A DNA stretch of 64,000 nucleotides. It comes from Candidatus Marinarcus aquaticus (GTDB lineage Bacteria > Campylobacterota > Campylobacteria > Campylobacterales > Arcobacteraceae). The notes beneath the pieces are model-generated. The model worked only from the letters and a program-made list of their open reading frames with translations, was not told the origin of the DNA and ran no database searches. The position numbers and the translations under genes are program-made. Location: NCBI RefSeq assembly GCF_004116335.1, contig NZ_PDKN01000007.1, forward strand, positions 62,001 through 126,000, given 5' to 3'. Of the stretch, positions 35,124 through 44,076 are shown piece after piece. How positions within the stretch are numbered: position 1 is the first letter of the stretch; each line of letters begins with the position of its first letter.

Positions 35124-36344
35124 ATGGAAAATTTAATATGTGATTTTTGTGGTGCAAAAGACAGCGAAGAGAACCCTATCATCTCGGGTGATAGAGCGTG
35201 CATCTGTCAAGCTTGTGTCACAGCAGCACACAATATTATGACAGGGGTTACACCAGCTGAAGATGATATAGAAGAAGAGACAGCACCTCAAAACGAAGAG
35301 AGAATACTCTTAAAACCAAGTGAACTCAAAGCACTTTTAGATGATTATGTCATTGGTCAAAACCGTGCTAAAAAAGTCTTAAGTGTGGCAGTATACAACC
35401 ACTACAAACGAATTTTTAAACAAACAAAAGATGAAGACGATACGGAGATTAACAAATCAAACGTATTGCTTATTGGACCAACAGGAAGCGGTAAAACACT
35501 TCTAGCTCAAACCATTGCTAAACATTTAGATGTGCCATTAGCCATTGCGGATGCAACCAGTTTAACAGAAGCTGGTTATGTGGGGGATGATGTTGAAAAT
35601 GTGGTGACACGACTGCTTCAAGCAGCCAATGGCGATGTTCAAAAAGCACAACAAGGAATTATTTTTATCGATGAGATTGATAAAGTGGCACGAATGAGTG
35701 AAAACCGTTCAATCACACGGGATGTTTCAGGTGAAGGTGTTCAACAAGCGATGCTTAAAATCATCGAAGGAAGTGTCGTAAACGTTCCACCAAAAGGGGG
35801 AAGAAAACATCCTGGACAAGACGCCATTCAAGTGGATACAACCAATATTCTTTTCATCTGCGGTGGAGCATTTGATGGATTAGAGAGCATCATTGAAAAA
35901 CGACAAGGAGGCAACGTCTTAGGATTTAACCAAGTGAAAAAAGGAAAATCTGACGATAAAAACACCATCACACTGGTTGAACCAGACGACTTGGTTAAAT
36001 ATGGTCTTATCCCTGAACTCATTGGACGGTTACATATGATTGCCACACTCAATGAAATCACTGAAGATGACATGGTGCACATCTTAAGTGAACCAAAAAA
36101 TGCCTTAGTAAAACAGTACCAAAAACTCTTTAAGATGGACGAAGTAACTCTGAAATTTGATAAAGAGTCACTTAAACAAATAGCCAAACAAGCCTTAGAG
36201 CGAAAAACAGGTGCTCGAGGACTTCGTTCAATTTTAGAAGACATTATGTTAGATATTATGTATGACTTACCCACCTTTAAAGGTAAAACTGTGACCATCA
36301 CTAAAGATGTGGTACTCAAATCCAAAGAACCAAAAGTAGTATAA
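35124..36344 (+). CDS. clpX: ATP-dependent Clp protease ATP-binding subunit ClpX
   Basis: AAA+ unfoldase that feeds substrates to ClpP. The 406 residues comprise an N-terminal zinc-binding domain (CDFCG ... CICQAC) and the AAA+ module with Walker A GPTGSGKT, Walker [11 protein letters not shown], the [18 protein letters not shown] segment, the sensor region [10 protein letters not shown], and the ClpP-docking LGFNQ tripeptide region. The order lpxA-clpX-mreB-mreC is typical of this phylum. Confidence 0.98.
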   Translation: MENLICDFCGAKDSEENPIISGDRACICQACVTAAHNIMTGVTPAEDDIEEETAPQNEERILLKPSELKALLDDYVIGQNRAKKVLSVAVYNHYKRIFKQTKDEDDTEINKSNVLLIGPTGSGKTLLAQTIAKHLDVPLAIADATSLTEAGYVGDDVENVVTRLLQAANGDVQKAQQGIIFIDEIDKVARMSENRSITRDVSGEGVQQAMLKIIEGSVVNVPPKGGRKHPGQDAIQVDTTNILFICGGAFDGLESIIEKRQGGNVLGFNQVKKGKSDDKNTITLVEPDDLVKYGLIPELIGRLHMIATLNEITEDDMVHILSEPKNALVKQYQKLFKMDEVTLKFDKESLKQIAKQALERKTGARGLRSILEDIMLDIMYDLPTFKGKTVTITKDVVLKSKEPKVV

Positions 36345-36358
36345 AAGAAAGGAAAAAT

Positions 36359-37390
36359 ATGTTTTTAGACAAAGTAATAGGACTTTTCTCAAATGATATG
36401 GCGATTGACTTAGGAACAGCCAACACAATCGTTTCTGTTAAAGGGAAAGGAATCATCATCAACGAGCCATCAGTTGTTGCTGTACAGCATGACCGATATG
36501 GTGTTGATAAGATTTTAGCAGTAGGACAAGAAGCCAAACAGATGATTGGTAAAACACCACTCAATATCCAAGCGGTACGTCCAATGAAAGATGGGGTTAT
36601 TGCGGACTTCGAAATGACAGAACGAATGATTCGATACTTTATTGAAAAAGCGCACTCACGAAAATCGTTTATTCGACCACGTATCATCATCTGTATTCCT
36701 CATGGAATTACTCAAGTGGAAAGAAAAGCGGTTAAAGAGTCTGCTTTAAGTGCAGGAGCACGAGAAGTATTCCTTGTAGAAGAGCCAATGGCCGCTGCCA
36801 TTGGTGCAGGAATTCCAGTATCAGACCCAGATGGTTATGTGGTTGTTGATATCGGTGGTGGTACCACTGAGATTGGTGTTACCTCTTTAGGTGGATTGGT
36901 TTTAAGTAAATCAATCAAAGTTGCAGGTGACCGATTTGATAAAGCCATCATTGATTATGTTCGACAAAACTACAACCTCTATATTGGTGAAAGAACAGCT
37001 GAAAATATTAAAATTGAGATTGGTACAGCGGTTAAATTAGAGACTGAACTTAAACTCAAAGTAAAAGGTCGAGACAATTCAGGACTTCTTTCAACCATTG
37101 AACTTGGAAGTGAAGGGGTACGAAGTGCGATTAAAGAACCTCTTAAAGAAATAGCTACTGCTGTAAGAAATGTCTTAGAGGACATGCCACCCGATTTAGC
37201 AGGTGACGTTGTAGATAACGGTGTTATCTTAACAGGAGGTGGAGCACTTATTCGAGGGCTTGATACTTATCTTGCTGACATTATTAAACTTCCTGTAAAC
37301 GTAGCAGATGAACCATTATTAGCAGTAGCATATGGTACAAGTAATGTTTTAAATGAAGAAGAGTTACTGAAACTGATCTCTAATGAATAA
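36359..37390 (+). CDS. mreB: Rod shape-determining protein MreB
   Basis: Bacterial actin that organises lateral wall synthesis. The 343 residues contain the actin-fold phosphate motifs MAIDLGTANT and VVVDIGGGTTEIGV, and the adenosine motif ILTGGGALIRGLD. The start carries the amphipathic FLDKVIGLFS segment that binds the membrane. It is preceded by AAAGAAAGGA and overlaps mreC by 8 bases. Confidence 0.98.
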   Translation: MFLDKVIGLFSNDMAIDLGTANTIVSVKGKGIIINEPSVVAVQHDRYGVDKILAVGQEAKQMIGKTPLNIQAVRPMKDGVIADFEMTERMIRYFIEKAHSRKSFIRPRIIICIPHGITQVERKAVKESALSAGAREVFLVEEPMAAAIGAGIPVSDPDGYVVVDIGGGTTEIGVTSLGGLVLSKSIKVAGDRFDKAIIDYVRQNYNLYIGERTAENIKIEIGTAVKLETELKLKVKGRDNSGLLSTIELGSEGVRSAIKEPLKEIATAVRNVLEDMPPDLAGDVVDNGVILTGGGALIRGLDTYLADIIKLPVNVADEPLLAVAYGTSNVLNEEELLKLISNE

Positions 37391-38192
37391 ACTCGTTTTT
37401 CTTTTTATACTTTTGATTGTAACAGTGGTCTATATCTTTAAAAAAGATAGACTGCTGTCTGACAACTACCCTATTATGAATGAACTCAAAGCAAAATATA
37501 TTCAAAAAGTAATCACCTTTGAAGAGATTGCTCAAACCTATTTTAAACAAACCCAAACGATCAAAGAGCTCAAAGCTCAAAATGAAGAGTTGGTCAAATT
37601 CCAATCTCTGTTTCAAAGTACCCAGACTCAATTGCAAAACCTTCAAGCTGCCATTGATTCTGTGCACAACATTGAAGAAGATGTCAAACTTGCCAAAGTG
37701 CTTTCTTATGTGGACATGAATGACTTTACCAAAGTATGGTTGGATTTGAAAAAAGAGGATAATAAGATTGAAGCTTTGATTGATGGCGAGTACAGTGCGG
37801 GAATTGTCATCAACAAGTCAGGTTATGCACAAGCACTTTTAAATGGAAATGAGAAGTGCAACTACTCGGTGTTTATTGGCGAAAACAAAGCGCCTGGTAT
37901 TACGCATGAACATAAAGAGAGCAAATACATCACGGTTAAATACATCCCTATTTGGATCGATATTAAAGTAGGCGATGAAGTGGTCACTTCAGGGATGGAT
38001 AATATTTTCTTTGAAGGATTAAAAGTAGGAAAAGTGGTTCACATAAAAAGAATGGCGGATATCCAAGAAGCAACTGTTCTACCTTATGCGCAAGTTCTTA
38101 AAAAAGAGTACTTCCATATCTACACCAAAGAGGAACCTCTGAAAGTCAAAACCCCTAAAATCAAAAAGCCTAACGTCAGTACCTTGCCATAA
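37383..38192 (+). CDS. mreC: Rod shape-determining protein MreC
   Basis: Membrane-anchored partner of MreB in the elongation complex. The 269 residues comprise an N-terminal transmembrane helix (about 1-19), a periplasmic coiled coil (about 40-85, EIAQTYFKQTQTIKELKAQ), and beta domains ending in a basic, proline-rich tail. Segments such as GAIVINKSG-like GIVINKSGYAQ and VGDEVVTSGMDNIFFEGLKVG are typical. Its 3' end overlaps that of the convergent ribE gene by 17 bases, so the two messages are complementary there. Confidence 0.93.
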   Translation: MNKLVFLFILLIVTVVYIFKKDRLLSDNYPIMNELKAKYIQKVITFEEIAQTYFKQTQTIKELKAQNEELVKFQSLFQSTQTQLQNLQAAIDSVHNIEEDVKLAKVLSYVDMNDFTKVWLDLKKEDNKIEALIDGEYSAGIVINKSGYAQALLNGNEKCNYSVFIGENKAPGITHEHKESKYITVKYIPIWIDIKVGDEVVTSGMDNIFFEGLKVGKVVHIKRMADIQEATVLPYAQVLKKEYFHIYTKEEPLKVKTPKIKKPNVSTLP

Positions 38193-38784
38193 TGGCATCC
38201 ACTTTGTCCCACGTCAAATCATCTTTGTTCTTAAACATATTATAAATATATCGTGCAAACATATCGGTCTCTAAATTGACCTTTGTTCCCACTTTATATC
38301 GTTTAAACAGTGTATTTGAAATGGTATGAGGTATGATGGTGAGTCTGAAACTGTTTTTCATCACATCATTGATGGTCAAAGAAACGCCATCAATCGTAAC
38401 AGAGCCTTTTGGAATGATATATTTTATAAATTCTTGTGGTAACTCTACGATGTAATCCGTTGAGTTTCCATTGTTGTTTATGGATTTAATCACACCCAAG
38501 CAATCCACATGACCTTGCACAATGTGCCCTTCGAAACGATCACCCATCATCATGGCGGGTTCAATGTGTACTTGACCTTTGTAGTTCTCCATGGCAAGAA
38601 TTTTTTGTGATTCAGGTGAAAGCTCTACCGTAAACGTATCATTGCTGACTCGAACAACGGTTAAACATGCCCCATTAACTGCAATAGAGTCTCCAATTTT
38701 AGGGTGGTGTTTGGCTTTAAGTGTTAAAAAATTGTTTTGAAAACTGAGCACCTCAGCCATCTCTCGAATCAGACCTGTAAACAA
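38176..38784 (-). CDS. ribE: Riboflavin synthase, alpha chain
   Basis: Converts two 6,7-dimethyl-8-ribityllumazine molecules into riboflavin. The 202 residues comprise two lumazine-binding barrels: FTGLIREMAEVLS with SIAVNGACLTV in the first half, and GHIVQGHVDCLG with GSVTIDGVSLTIN in the second. The start is TTG at 38784 (FTGLI follows directly). The gene converges on mreC, overlapping its 3' end. No FMN riboswitch is seen upstream. Confidence 0.94.
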   Translation of the reverse strand: MFTGLIREMAEVLSFQNNFLTLKAKHHPKIGDSIAVNGACLTVVRVSNDTFTVELSPESQKILAMENYKGQVHIEPAMMMGDRFEGHIVQGHVDCLGVIKSINNNGNSTDYIVELPQEFIKYIIPKGSVTIDGVSLTINDVMKNSFRLTIIPHTISNTLFKRYKVGTKVNLETDMFARYIYNMFKNKDDLTWDKVDAIMARY

Positions 38785-38846
38785 AAAAATCCTTTGTGAT
38801 TAAATGATTAATTTTTAATATAAAGTATACGCTAACTTCAATGTGA

Positions 38847-38852
38847 TATAAT
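38847..38852 (+). promoter_or_regulatory. -10 box reading into the long mnmG leader
   Basis: TATAAT in the context GTGATATAATACC, about 361 bases before the mnmG start. Transcription from here would give an unusually long leader containing a 13-codon open frame and three hairpins. No other good promoter is seen nearer mnmG. Confidence 0.5.
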
Positions 38853-38875
38853 ACCGAAAATTTATTAAGAGGTTA

Positions 38876-38917
38876 ATGACAAATTTTTTAGATAAGTGGA
38901 AGAAAACATTTATCTAA
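38876..38917 (+). CDS. 13-codon leader open frame with ribosome binding site, ending inside a hairpin
   Basis: AAGAGG at 38867-38872 precedes ATG at 38876. The frame reads MTNFLDKWKKTFI and stops at TAA within the right arm of the 15-bp hairpin at 38881-38924. A ribosome translating it would melt that hairpin, which is the layout of a leader peptide, although the peptide has no run of one amino acid. It could equally be the remnant of a lost gene. Low confidence. Confidence 0.3.
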   Translation: MTNFLDKWKKTFI

Positions 38918-38924
38918 AAAATTT
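38881..38924 (+). other. 15-bp perfect hairpin in the mnmG leader
   Basis: AAATTTTTTAGATAA (38881-38895) and its exact reverse complement (38910-38924) flank a 14-base loop. It is AT-rich and followed by TCCTAGACC, not by a T-run, so it is not a standard terminator. Confidence 0.6.
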
Positions 38925-38940
38925 CCTAGACCAAAAAAAT

Positions 38941-39061
38941 AAAAAGGGTAGAAACAAATATTTCAAGACTTGATTTTTTTTGATGAAGGAGTTTACTTCA
39001 AGTAAATGAGTTCATTTTAAAGAATTGTAAACGAAGAAATAATTGAATTATCCCCTTTTTT
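38941..39061 (+). repeat. Hairpin element copy 2 (GGAGTTTAC/GTAAATGA family), mnmG leader
   Basis: Outer arms AAAAAGGG and CCCCTTTTTT, then TATTTC with GAAATA, enclose the conserved part: TTGATTT on the left and AATTGTAAACGAAG on the right (AACGAAG at 39030-39036). The apex has GGAGTTTAC at 38988-38996, a 5-base loop, and GTAAATGA at 39002-39009. The intermediate stem (GATGAA with TTCATT) is different from the other copies but pairs. It has the same orientation as copy 3, 17 bases downstream. Confidence 0.72.
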
Positions 39062-39078
39062 ACACGAGATTAAAATCT

Positions 39079-39200
39079 GAAAAGCATATTGTGAATCAGT
39101 TCATGGCTTGATTTTAAGTAATATAAGGAGTTTACTACTACGTAAATGACTTATGTTGCTTAAAATTGTAAACGCAGTAATGGTTCATAAGAGGCTTTTC
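39079..39200 (+). repeat. Hairpin element copy 3 (GGAGTTTAC/GTAAATGA family), mnmG leader
   Basis: The most regular copy. Outer arms GAAAAGC (39079-39085) and GCTTTTC (39194-39200) continue inward through many paired bases, including G-T pairs. TTGATTTTAAG pairs with CTTAAAATTG. The apex has GGAGTTTAC at 39127-39135, a 6-base loop, and GTAAATGA at 39142-39149. AACGCAG is at 39171-39177. The upper stem is 23 pairs long with only the tandem G-A/A-G mismatch next to GTTTAC interrupting it. It ends five bases before the GGA of the mnmG ribosome binding site. Confidence 0.75.
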
Positions 39201-39210
39201 CAAAGGAAAA
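39196..39210 (+). promoter_or_regulatory. Possible ribosome-binding-site hairpin before mnmG
   Basis: TTTTCC (39196-39201) and GGAAAA (39205-39210) with a 3-base loop enclose the AAGGA ribosome binding site. The left arm is the same sequence that closes hairpin element copy 3, so the two pairings exclude each other. Translational control of mnmG is inference. Confidence 0.45.
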
Positions 39211-39213
39211 TTA

Positions 39214-41094
39214 ATGGAATATGACATTATCGTCGTCGGCGGAGGACATGCGGGAATAGAAGCCTCTCTGGCATCTGCACGTATGGGTAAAAAAACCCTT
39301 TTAATCACGATGCTCGTTGAGCAAATTGGAGCTGCGAGTTGTAACCCTGCTATTGGAGGATTGGCCAAAGGTCACTTGGTACGAGAACTCGATGCACTTG
39401 GTGGTGAAATGGGCCTTTGTACGGATTATGCTGGAATTCAATTTCGAGTATTAAATGCTTCAAAAGGGGCAGCCGTTCAAGGAAGTCGAGCACAAATCGA
39501 CATGGATGAGTATCGACACTATATGAGAAAAGTGTGCCATAACACCCCTAATCTTGAAGTCTATCAAGATGAAGTGAGTGCCCTTTTATACGATGAAAGC
39601 ACACAAAGTGTGTATGGGGTTAAAACCAAACTGGGTGAAGAGTTCAACTCTAACAAAGTGATTTTAACCACAGGTACCTTTATGAAAGGCTTAATTCATA
39701 TTGGTGAAAACACCTATGATGCAGGTCGAGCGTGGGAGCTTCCCTCTTCAACGTTATCAACACAGCTTAAAGAGTTGGGGTTAAATGTAGGACGCCTTAA
39801 AACAGGTACGCCTGCAAGAATTGATGCAAACAGCATTGACTTTTCAGTGATGGATGCGCATGGCGGAGATGAAATCCCTACGCCTTTCTCTTTTAGAACA
39901 GACAAAGCAAACTTCAGTCCAAAACAGTACCCATGTTATATTACGTACACCAACTTAAGTACGCACGATACCATTACCAGTAACTTTGATCGAGCCCCTC
40001 TTTTTACAGGTCAAATCAAAGGGAGTGGTCCACGATACTGCCCCAGTATTGAAGACAAAGTGAATCGATTCAGTGAAAGAGAGAGACATCAACTCTTTTT
40101 AGAACCACAAACAGCAATGTGCACCGAGTACTATATCAACGGCCTTTCAACTTCGCTTCCTATTGATGTACAAAAAGAAATGATTCACTCCATTGTAGGA
40201 TTGGAAAATGCCAAAATCATCCGATACGGATATGCCATTGAGTATGATTATGTGGATCCAACCGAACTCAAACACTCTATGGAGACTAAAAAAATCAACA
40301 ACTTGTACCATGCAGGGCAAATCAATGCAACCACAGGCTACGAAGAAGCAGCAGCGCAAGGATTAATGGCAGGGATCAATGCCTCTTTAGCTATTGATGG
40401 AAAAGAGCCTTTTGTTCTTCGAAGAGATGAAGCCTATATCGGGGTTTTAATTGATGACTTGGTTACAAAAGGAACCAATGAACCCTACAGAATGTTCACT
40501 TCTCGTGCAGAATATCGTCTATTATTAAGAGAAGAGAGTGCCGATATGCGACTTACTCCATATGGACATGAGTTGGGCTTAATTGATGAAGCAACTTTCA
40601 AACAAGTAGAGCATAAAACAAAAGTGATTGATGAAGCAATTGAATACTTAAAATCAGAGTGGTTCACCTCTAAAAAAGAGAACTTAGAACTGCTTGCAAG
40701 TTTGGGTGAAGATAAAATCAAAGATCGTGTACTTCTGCTTGACGTTGTGGGGAGAAACACCGTAACTGCTGAAAAGTTTGATGCGCTTGTTCCTCAATAC
40801 AAAGAGTTGGATGCCTATTTAAAAGAGCAAATCATCATTGAAGCAAAATATTACCGATATGTTGAGAAACAACGAAAACAAATCGATAAAATGAAAAAAA
40901 TGCTGAAAATGAAAATACCTGAAAACTTTGACTTTGGAAGTGTTCCAGGACTTTCAAATGAAGCCATTGAAAAACTTAAAAAGTTCAATCCACCCACCCT
41001 TTTTAACGCAAGTGAAATTTCAGGAATTACGCCTGCAGCGATTGATGTCATTCATCTGTACATTAATTTACGACAAAATAAAACACAACAATAG
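39214..41094 (+). CDS. mnmG: tRNA uridine 5-carboxymethylaminomethyl modification enzyme MnmG (GidA)
   Basis: FAD enzyme that with MnmE installs the carboxymethylaminomethyl group on U34 of several tRNAs. The 626 residues are full length. Features are the FAD-binding Rossmann motif [66 protein letters not shown] and the C-terminal helical domain with [15 protein letters not shown] sits seven bases before the ATG. The leader is unusual: about 360 bases with two copies of a conserved hairpin element, and one arm could cover the ribosome binding site. Confidence 0.97.
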   Translation: MEYDIIVVGGGHAGIEASLASARMGKKTLLITMLVEQIGAASCNPAIGGLAKGHLVRELDALGGEMGLCTDYAGIQFRVLNASKGAAVQGSRAQIDMDEYRHYMRKVCHNTPNLEVYQDEVSALLYDESTQSVYGVKTKLGEEFNSNKVILTTGTFMKGLIHIGENTYDAGRAWELPSSTLSTQLKELGLNVGRLKTGTPARIDANSIDFSVMDAHGGDEIPTPFSFRTDKANFSPKQYPCYITYTNLSTHDTITSNFDRAPLFTGQIKGSGPRYCPSIEDKVNRFSERERHQLFLEPQTAMCTEYYINGLSTSLPIDVQKEMIHSIVGLENAKIIRYGYAIEYDYVDPTELKHSMETKKINNLYHAGQINATTGYEEAAAQGLMAGINASLAIDGKEPFVLRRDEAYIGVLIDDLVTKGTNEPYRMFTSRAEYRLLLREESADMRLTPYGHELGLIDEATFKQVEHKTKVIDEAIEYLKSEWFTSKKENLELLASLGEDKIKDRVLLLDVVGRNTVTAEKFDALVPQYKELDAYLKEQIIIEAKYYRYVEKQRKQIDKMKKMLKMKIPENFDFGSVPGLSNEAIEKLKKFNPPTLFNASEISGITPAAIDVIHLYINLRQNKTQQ

Positions 41095-41115
41095 TTTTAA
41101 CTTCGAGTAGTTTTG

Positions 41116-41811
41116 ATGTTTCATAAACGCGAATTCTTCAGTGCATTAAAAGTCTCTGTTCCAGTAATGATGGGTTACCTTGTACTGGGGTTTGCGTTTG
41201 GATTACTGGTTGTAAGTTTTGAATATGAGTGGTACATCGCCCTTTTAATGTCACTTTTTATCTATGCCGGAGCATTACAGTTTTTAGCGGTGACCTTTTT
41301 CAGTTCAAAACTGGGTTTACTGGATATTTTTATCACTTCGCTGTTTGTGAACATTCGTCAAGCTTTTTATGGTTTATCGGTTTTAAAAAAATTTAAAAAA
41401 TCCAACAAATTAAAACCCTATTTGATTTTTGGTCTGACCGATGAGACCTATGCACTTTTAACCACACTTAAAGAGGATGCTCAACTTAAAAAGCACTATT
41501 ACTACTTCTATTTAAGTGCCCTCAATCAGTTCTACTGGGTTTCTGGAACTCTTCTTGGAACACTTTTGGGTTCCTTTATTACTTTTAATACCAATGGTTT
41601 AGAGTTCTCTTTAACTGCCCTTTTTGTTGTACTTGCGATTGAACAATACAAAATCAAAAGGAGTTACACCCCTTTTCTCATTGGTGCCGTTGCATCTGTC
41701 TTGGCATTTATTGTTTTTCCTTTAGATAACATGTTAATCGTATCCATTGTATGCGCCCTTGTGGGTATGTTTTTATTAAAAAAGAGATTAATACAACATG
41801 ACACACACTGA
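41116..41811 (+). CDS. azlC: Branched-chain amino acid exporter, large subunit AzlC
   Basis: Membrane component of a two-subunit exporter of branched-chain amino acids or their analogues. About 231 residues with some six to seven hydrophobic segments; the family segment FAFGLLVVS and YAGALQFLAV are seen near the N-terminus, then FVNIRQAFYGLS. I start at ATG 41116; an in-frame TTG lies one codon upstream. It overlaps azlD by 14 bases, as is normal for the pair. Confidence 0.9.
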   Translation: MFHKREFFSALKVSVPVMMGYLVLGFAFGLLVVSFEYEWYIALLMSLFIYAGALQFLAVTFFSSKLGLLDIFITSLFVNIRQAFYGLSVLKKFKKSNKLKPYLIFGLTDETYALLTTLKEDAQLKKHYYYFYLSALNQFYWVSGTLLGTLLGSFITFNTNGLEFSLTALFVVLAIEQYKIKRSYTPFLIGAVASVLAFIVFPLDNMLIVSIVCALVGMFLLKKRLIQHDTH

Positions 41812-42118
41812 AATCTTTCTTGCTATTGCTGTGATGGCTGCTGCCAATTTACTCACACGCGTTTTACCGTTTATCTTTTTTGTTAAAAAAACACCACCTG
41901 AATGGATTGTGTTTATTGAAAAGAGTTTTCCCCCTATTATTATGACCATACTTATTTTTTATACTCTTTCTCATATTGAGTTTGAAAATGAACTCTATGG
42001 ATTTAAAGAGTTAAGCGCCATTCTCATTACGGCCTTTTTACATATCAAATTGAACAACTATCTTATATCCATTTGCGTGGGAACACTTTCATACATGGGC
42101 TTGGTACAATTTCTTTGA
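41798..42118 (+). CDS. azlD: Branched-chain amino acid exporter, small subunit AzlD
   Basis: A 106-residue protein with about three to four transmembrane helices, including NLLTRVLPFIFF, the AzlD signature region, and SFPPIIMTILIFYTL. It partners with AzlC for export. The gene is followed by a 443-base spacer before ccoG. Confidence 0.9.
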   Translation: MTHTEIFLAIAVMAAANLLTRVLPFIFFVKKTPPEWIVFIEKSFPPIIMTILIFYTLSHIEFENELYGFKELSAILITAFLHIKLNNYLISICVGTLSYMGLVQFL

Positions 42119-42454
42119 TTTGCATTAATTCTTAAAAAAAATTTCAAAAATGAACTTTTATTCACCTTTTATTTCAGTTCTATTTTAGATGAAGAGGAGT
42201 ATATTGAAACTTTGAAATCAACCTGTTCTAAAAGAGTCTATAGAATACAGATTTAAACGTCTGAATGATATGCAAAGTTCTGTTTATTGGGATATACATT
42301 GGGAAAATTGCTTTTTATTTTGAAACATACAAAAATGAGCATGATTTTTATAAGAAATTTCACAAACGAAAAATTAACAAATCTACTTTCTCATCTTTTA
42401 AAAGCAACAAAACCCATATTATAGGTATTTAGAACGATTTTAGTCTGTTTTATT

Positions 42455-42469
42455 ATAAGTTGAACTTAT
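42455..42469. promoter_or_regulatory. Perfect inverted repeat upstream of ccoG, possible operator
   Basis: ATAAGTT-G-AACTTAT, 93 bases before the ccoG start. Short symmetrical sites like this are typical of dimeric regulators; the regulator is unknown. Confidence 0.35.
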
Positions 42470-42525
42470 ATATATTTATGTTAATTATAAGCTTAGTTTA
42501 TTTATAATTCTGAAAATCAGAGCCT

Positions 42526-42544
42526 GCCAAACTATAAGTTTGGC
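42526..42544 (+). promoter_or_regulatory. Perfect hairpin immediately before the ccoG ribosome binding site
   Basis: GCCAAAC (42526-42532), loop TATAA, GTTTGGC (42538-42544). It ends six bases before AAGGA and 17 before the ATG. There is no T-run, so it is more likely an operator or mRNA-stability element than a terminator. Confidence 0.4.
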
Positions 42545-42561
42545 TTATATAAGGAAATTTT

Positions 42562-43947
42562 ATGGAGAATTCACAACCCGTAGAGACTAAACAGTCACCG
42601 TACAGAATCAAACGATATTATATGTACCTTGTGGTATCAATAATGTCATTGGTGATTCCTTTCATCCGAATTGATGGAAATCATATCTTCTTGCTTTCAT
42701 TTGATAAAAAGCAACTGCATCTGATGGGTGTTGCATTTGACATGCAAGAGCTTTATTTGATGCCATTTTTATTGATGTTGCTTTTTTTAGGAATCTTTGC
42801 TGTTACTGCTATTGGTGGTCGTGCATGGTGTGGTTGGGCCTGTCCTCAAACCATCTTTCGTGTGATTTACAGAGATTTAATTGAGAGTAAACTTTTAGGT
42901 TTACGTCGAATTAAAAATAAGCAAAAAGAGCCGGATTACTCAAAACCACAAAATGCTTCTAAAAAAATCATCGGTATTTTGATATGGTCAGTATTAGCAT
43001 TTATAGCTGCTGCAGATTTTATGTGGTATTTTGTTCCACCTGAAGACTTCTTTGCATATTTACAAGACCCAACAGAACACATGTTCTTAATCATCATTGT
43101 GGTTTCTATTGCAGGCTTCTTAATCTATGATGTGGTTCGATTAAAAGAGGATTTCTGTGTCTATATTTGCCCTTACTCAAGAGTACAATCGGTACTTTAT
43201 GATAATGACACCGTTCAAGCCATCTACTCAACTAAAAGAGGTGGTAATATTTACAATGAACACAAAGAGAAAGTCGTTTTCAAAACTGATGATCTGCAAG
43301 AAGGTAATGAGTGTACCACTTGTGAAGCCTGTGTTACGGTTTGCCCAACACACATCGATATTCGAAAAGGGTTACAACTTGAATGTATCAACTGTTTAGA
43401 GTGTGTGGATGCCTGTACAAAAGTCATGGGAAAATTAGGACGACCTTCGCTGGTTCAATGGTCAAGTACCAATGAAATTGTCAATGACACACCAACAAAA
43501 GTGGTACGAAAATCAACCATTATGTACACTGCAGCCTTAGTCATTATCTTAGGACTCTTGTTTATTATGGGTGGAGAAAAAGAGCACATGTTGTTAAACG
43601 TTAATAAAACAACACAACTTTATAAAATTAAAGAAGACAACAAAGTTTCAAATAACTTCTTGTTCTTGTTCCAAAACACCGATTCAAAAGAGCACAAGTA
43701 TGCGCTTGAAATAATTGACAATGATGACATCTATATTGAACGATTCAAACCATTTACACTCAGTCCTAAAAAGCTGGCAAAAAAAGTGGTTATTCTTTCA
43801 ACAGATACCATGCTTGTTAATGACAGCACAAAAGATACGCCAATTACTGTAACAGTAAGAGCCTATGCTATTGATGAACCAGAAAAAATTCAAGTATTTA
43901 GAAAAGCGGTATTCATCTATCCAAGAGCGGACAAACTCAATAAATAA
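42562..43947 (+). CDS. ccoG: Cytochrome c oxidase accessory protein CcoG
   Basis: Polyferredoxin-like membrane protein needed for copper delivery to cbb3-type oxidase. The 461 residues comprise several transmembrane helices in the N-terminal half (with RAWCGWACPQTIFR), two [4Fe-4S] motifs (CTTCEACVTVCPTHI and CINCLECVDACTKVMG), another helix near 320-338, and a periplasmic Ig-like C-terminal domain. In this phylum ccoG often lies near ccoNOPQ; here it stands alone with its own terminator, preceded by palindromic upstream DNA. Confidence 0.93.
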   Translation: MENSQPVETKQSPYRIKRYYMYLVVSIMSLVIPFIRIDGNHIFLLSFDKKQLHLMGVAFDMQELYLMPFLLMLLFLGIFAVTAIGGRAWCGWACPQTIFRVIYRDLIESKLLGLRRIKNKQKEPDYSKPQNASKKIIGILIWSVLAFIAAADFMWYFVPPEDFFAYLQDPTEHMFLIIIVVSIAGFLIYDVVRLKEDFCVYICPYSRVQSVLYDNDTVQAIYSTKRGGNIYNEHKEKVVFKTDDLQEGNECTTCEACVTVCPTHIDIRKGLQLECINCLECVDACTKVMGKLGRPSLVQWSSTNEIVNDTPTKVVRKSTIMYTAALVIILGLLFIMGGEKEHMLLNVNKTTQLYKIKEDNKVSNNFLFLFQNTDSKEHKYALEIIDNDDIYIERFKPFTLSPKKLAKKVVILSTDTMLVNDSTKDTPITVTVRAYAIDEPEKIQVFRKAVFIYPRADKLNK

Positions 43948-43952
43948 ACGAT

Positions 43953-43978
43953 AAAAAGAGAGCTTTGTCTCTCTTTTT
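43953..43978 (+). terminator. Rho-independent terminator after ccoG
   Basis: A perfect 10-base stem, AAAAAGAGAG and CTCTCTTTTT, with a 6-base loop, six bases after the ccoG stop. The right arm ends in a T-run. Confidence 0.85.
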
Positions 43979-44029
43979 ATACTTTTTTCACTTCGGTTTT
44001 AATTAACCCTTCCTTAACCAACTCTGCGT

Positions 44030-44035
44030 TATAAT
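44030..44035 (+). promoter_or_regulatory. -10 box of pyrG
   Basis: TATAAT in the context TGCGTTATAATCGCG, 41 bases before the ATG. The ribosome binding site CGGAG follows at a normal distance. Confidence 0.55.
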
Positions 44036-44076
44036 CGCGAAATAATTATTCATCATTCACAACGGAGTATCAATAA

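Larger units (their letters stand above)
42119..42561 (+). other. 443-base spacer before ccoG with possible decayed coding remnants
   Basis: No intact gene is supported. Two short adjacent open stretches in different frames at about 42187-42255 and 42235-42320 read LDEEEYIETLKSTCSKR and ESIEYRFKRLNDMQSSVYW. They have codon-like texture and are cut by stops, so a degraded gene is possible. The region nearest ccoG is AT-rich and contains the two inverted repeats listed separately. Confidence 0.3.

Noticed and set aside
38881-39200. The mnmG leader hairpins as rho-independent terminators
   Set aside because: None is a compact GC-rich stem followed directly by a T-run within its transcription direction, and the conserved apical motif has no role in termination.
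16994-39200. The hairpin elements as integron attC sites or transposon terminal repeats
   Set aside because: Outer arm sequences differ between copies, no integrase or transposase gene is near, and the attC core consensus is not present.
16994-39200. The repeated elements as a CRISPR array
   Set aside because: There are only three copies, two of them adjacent with a 17-base gap, no regular spacers and no cas genes.
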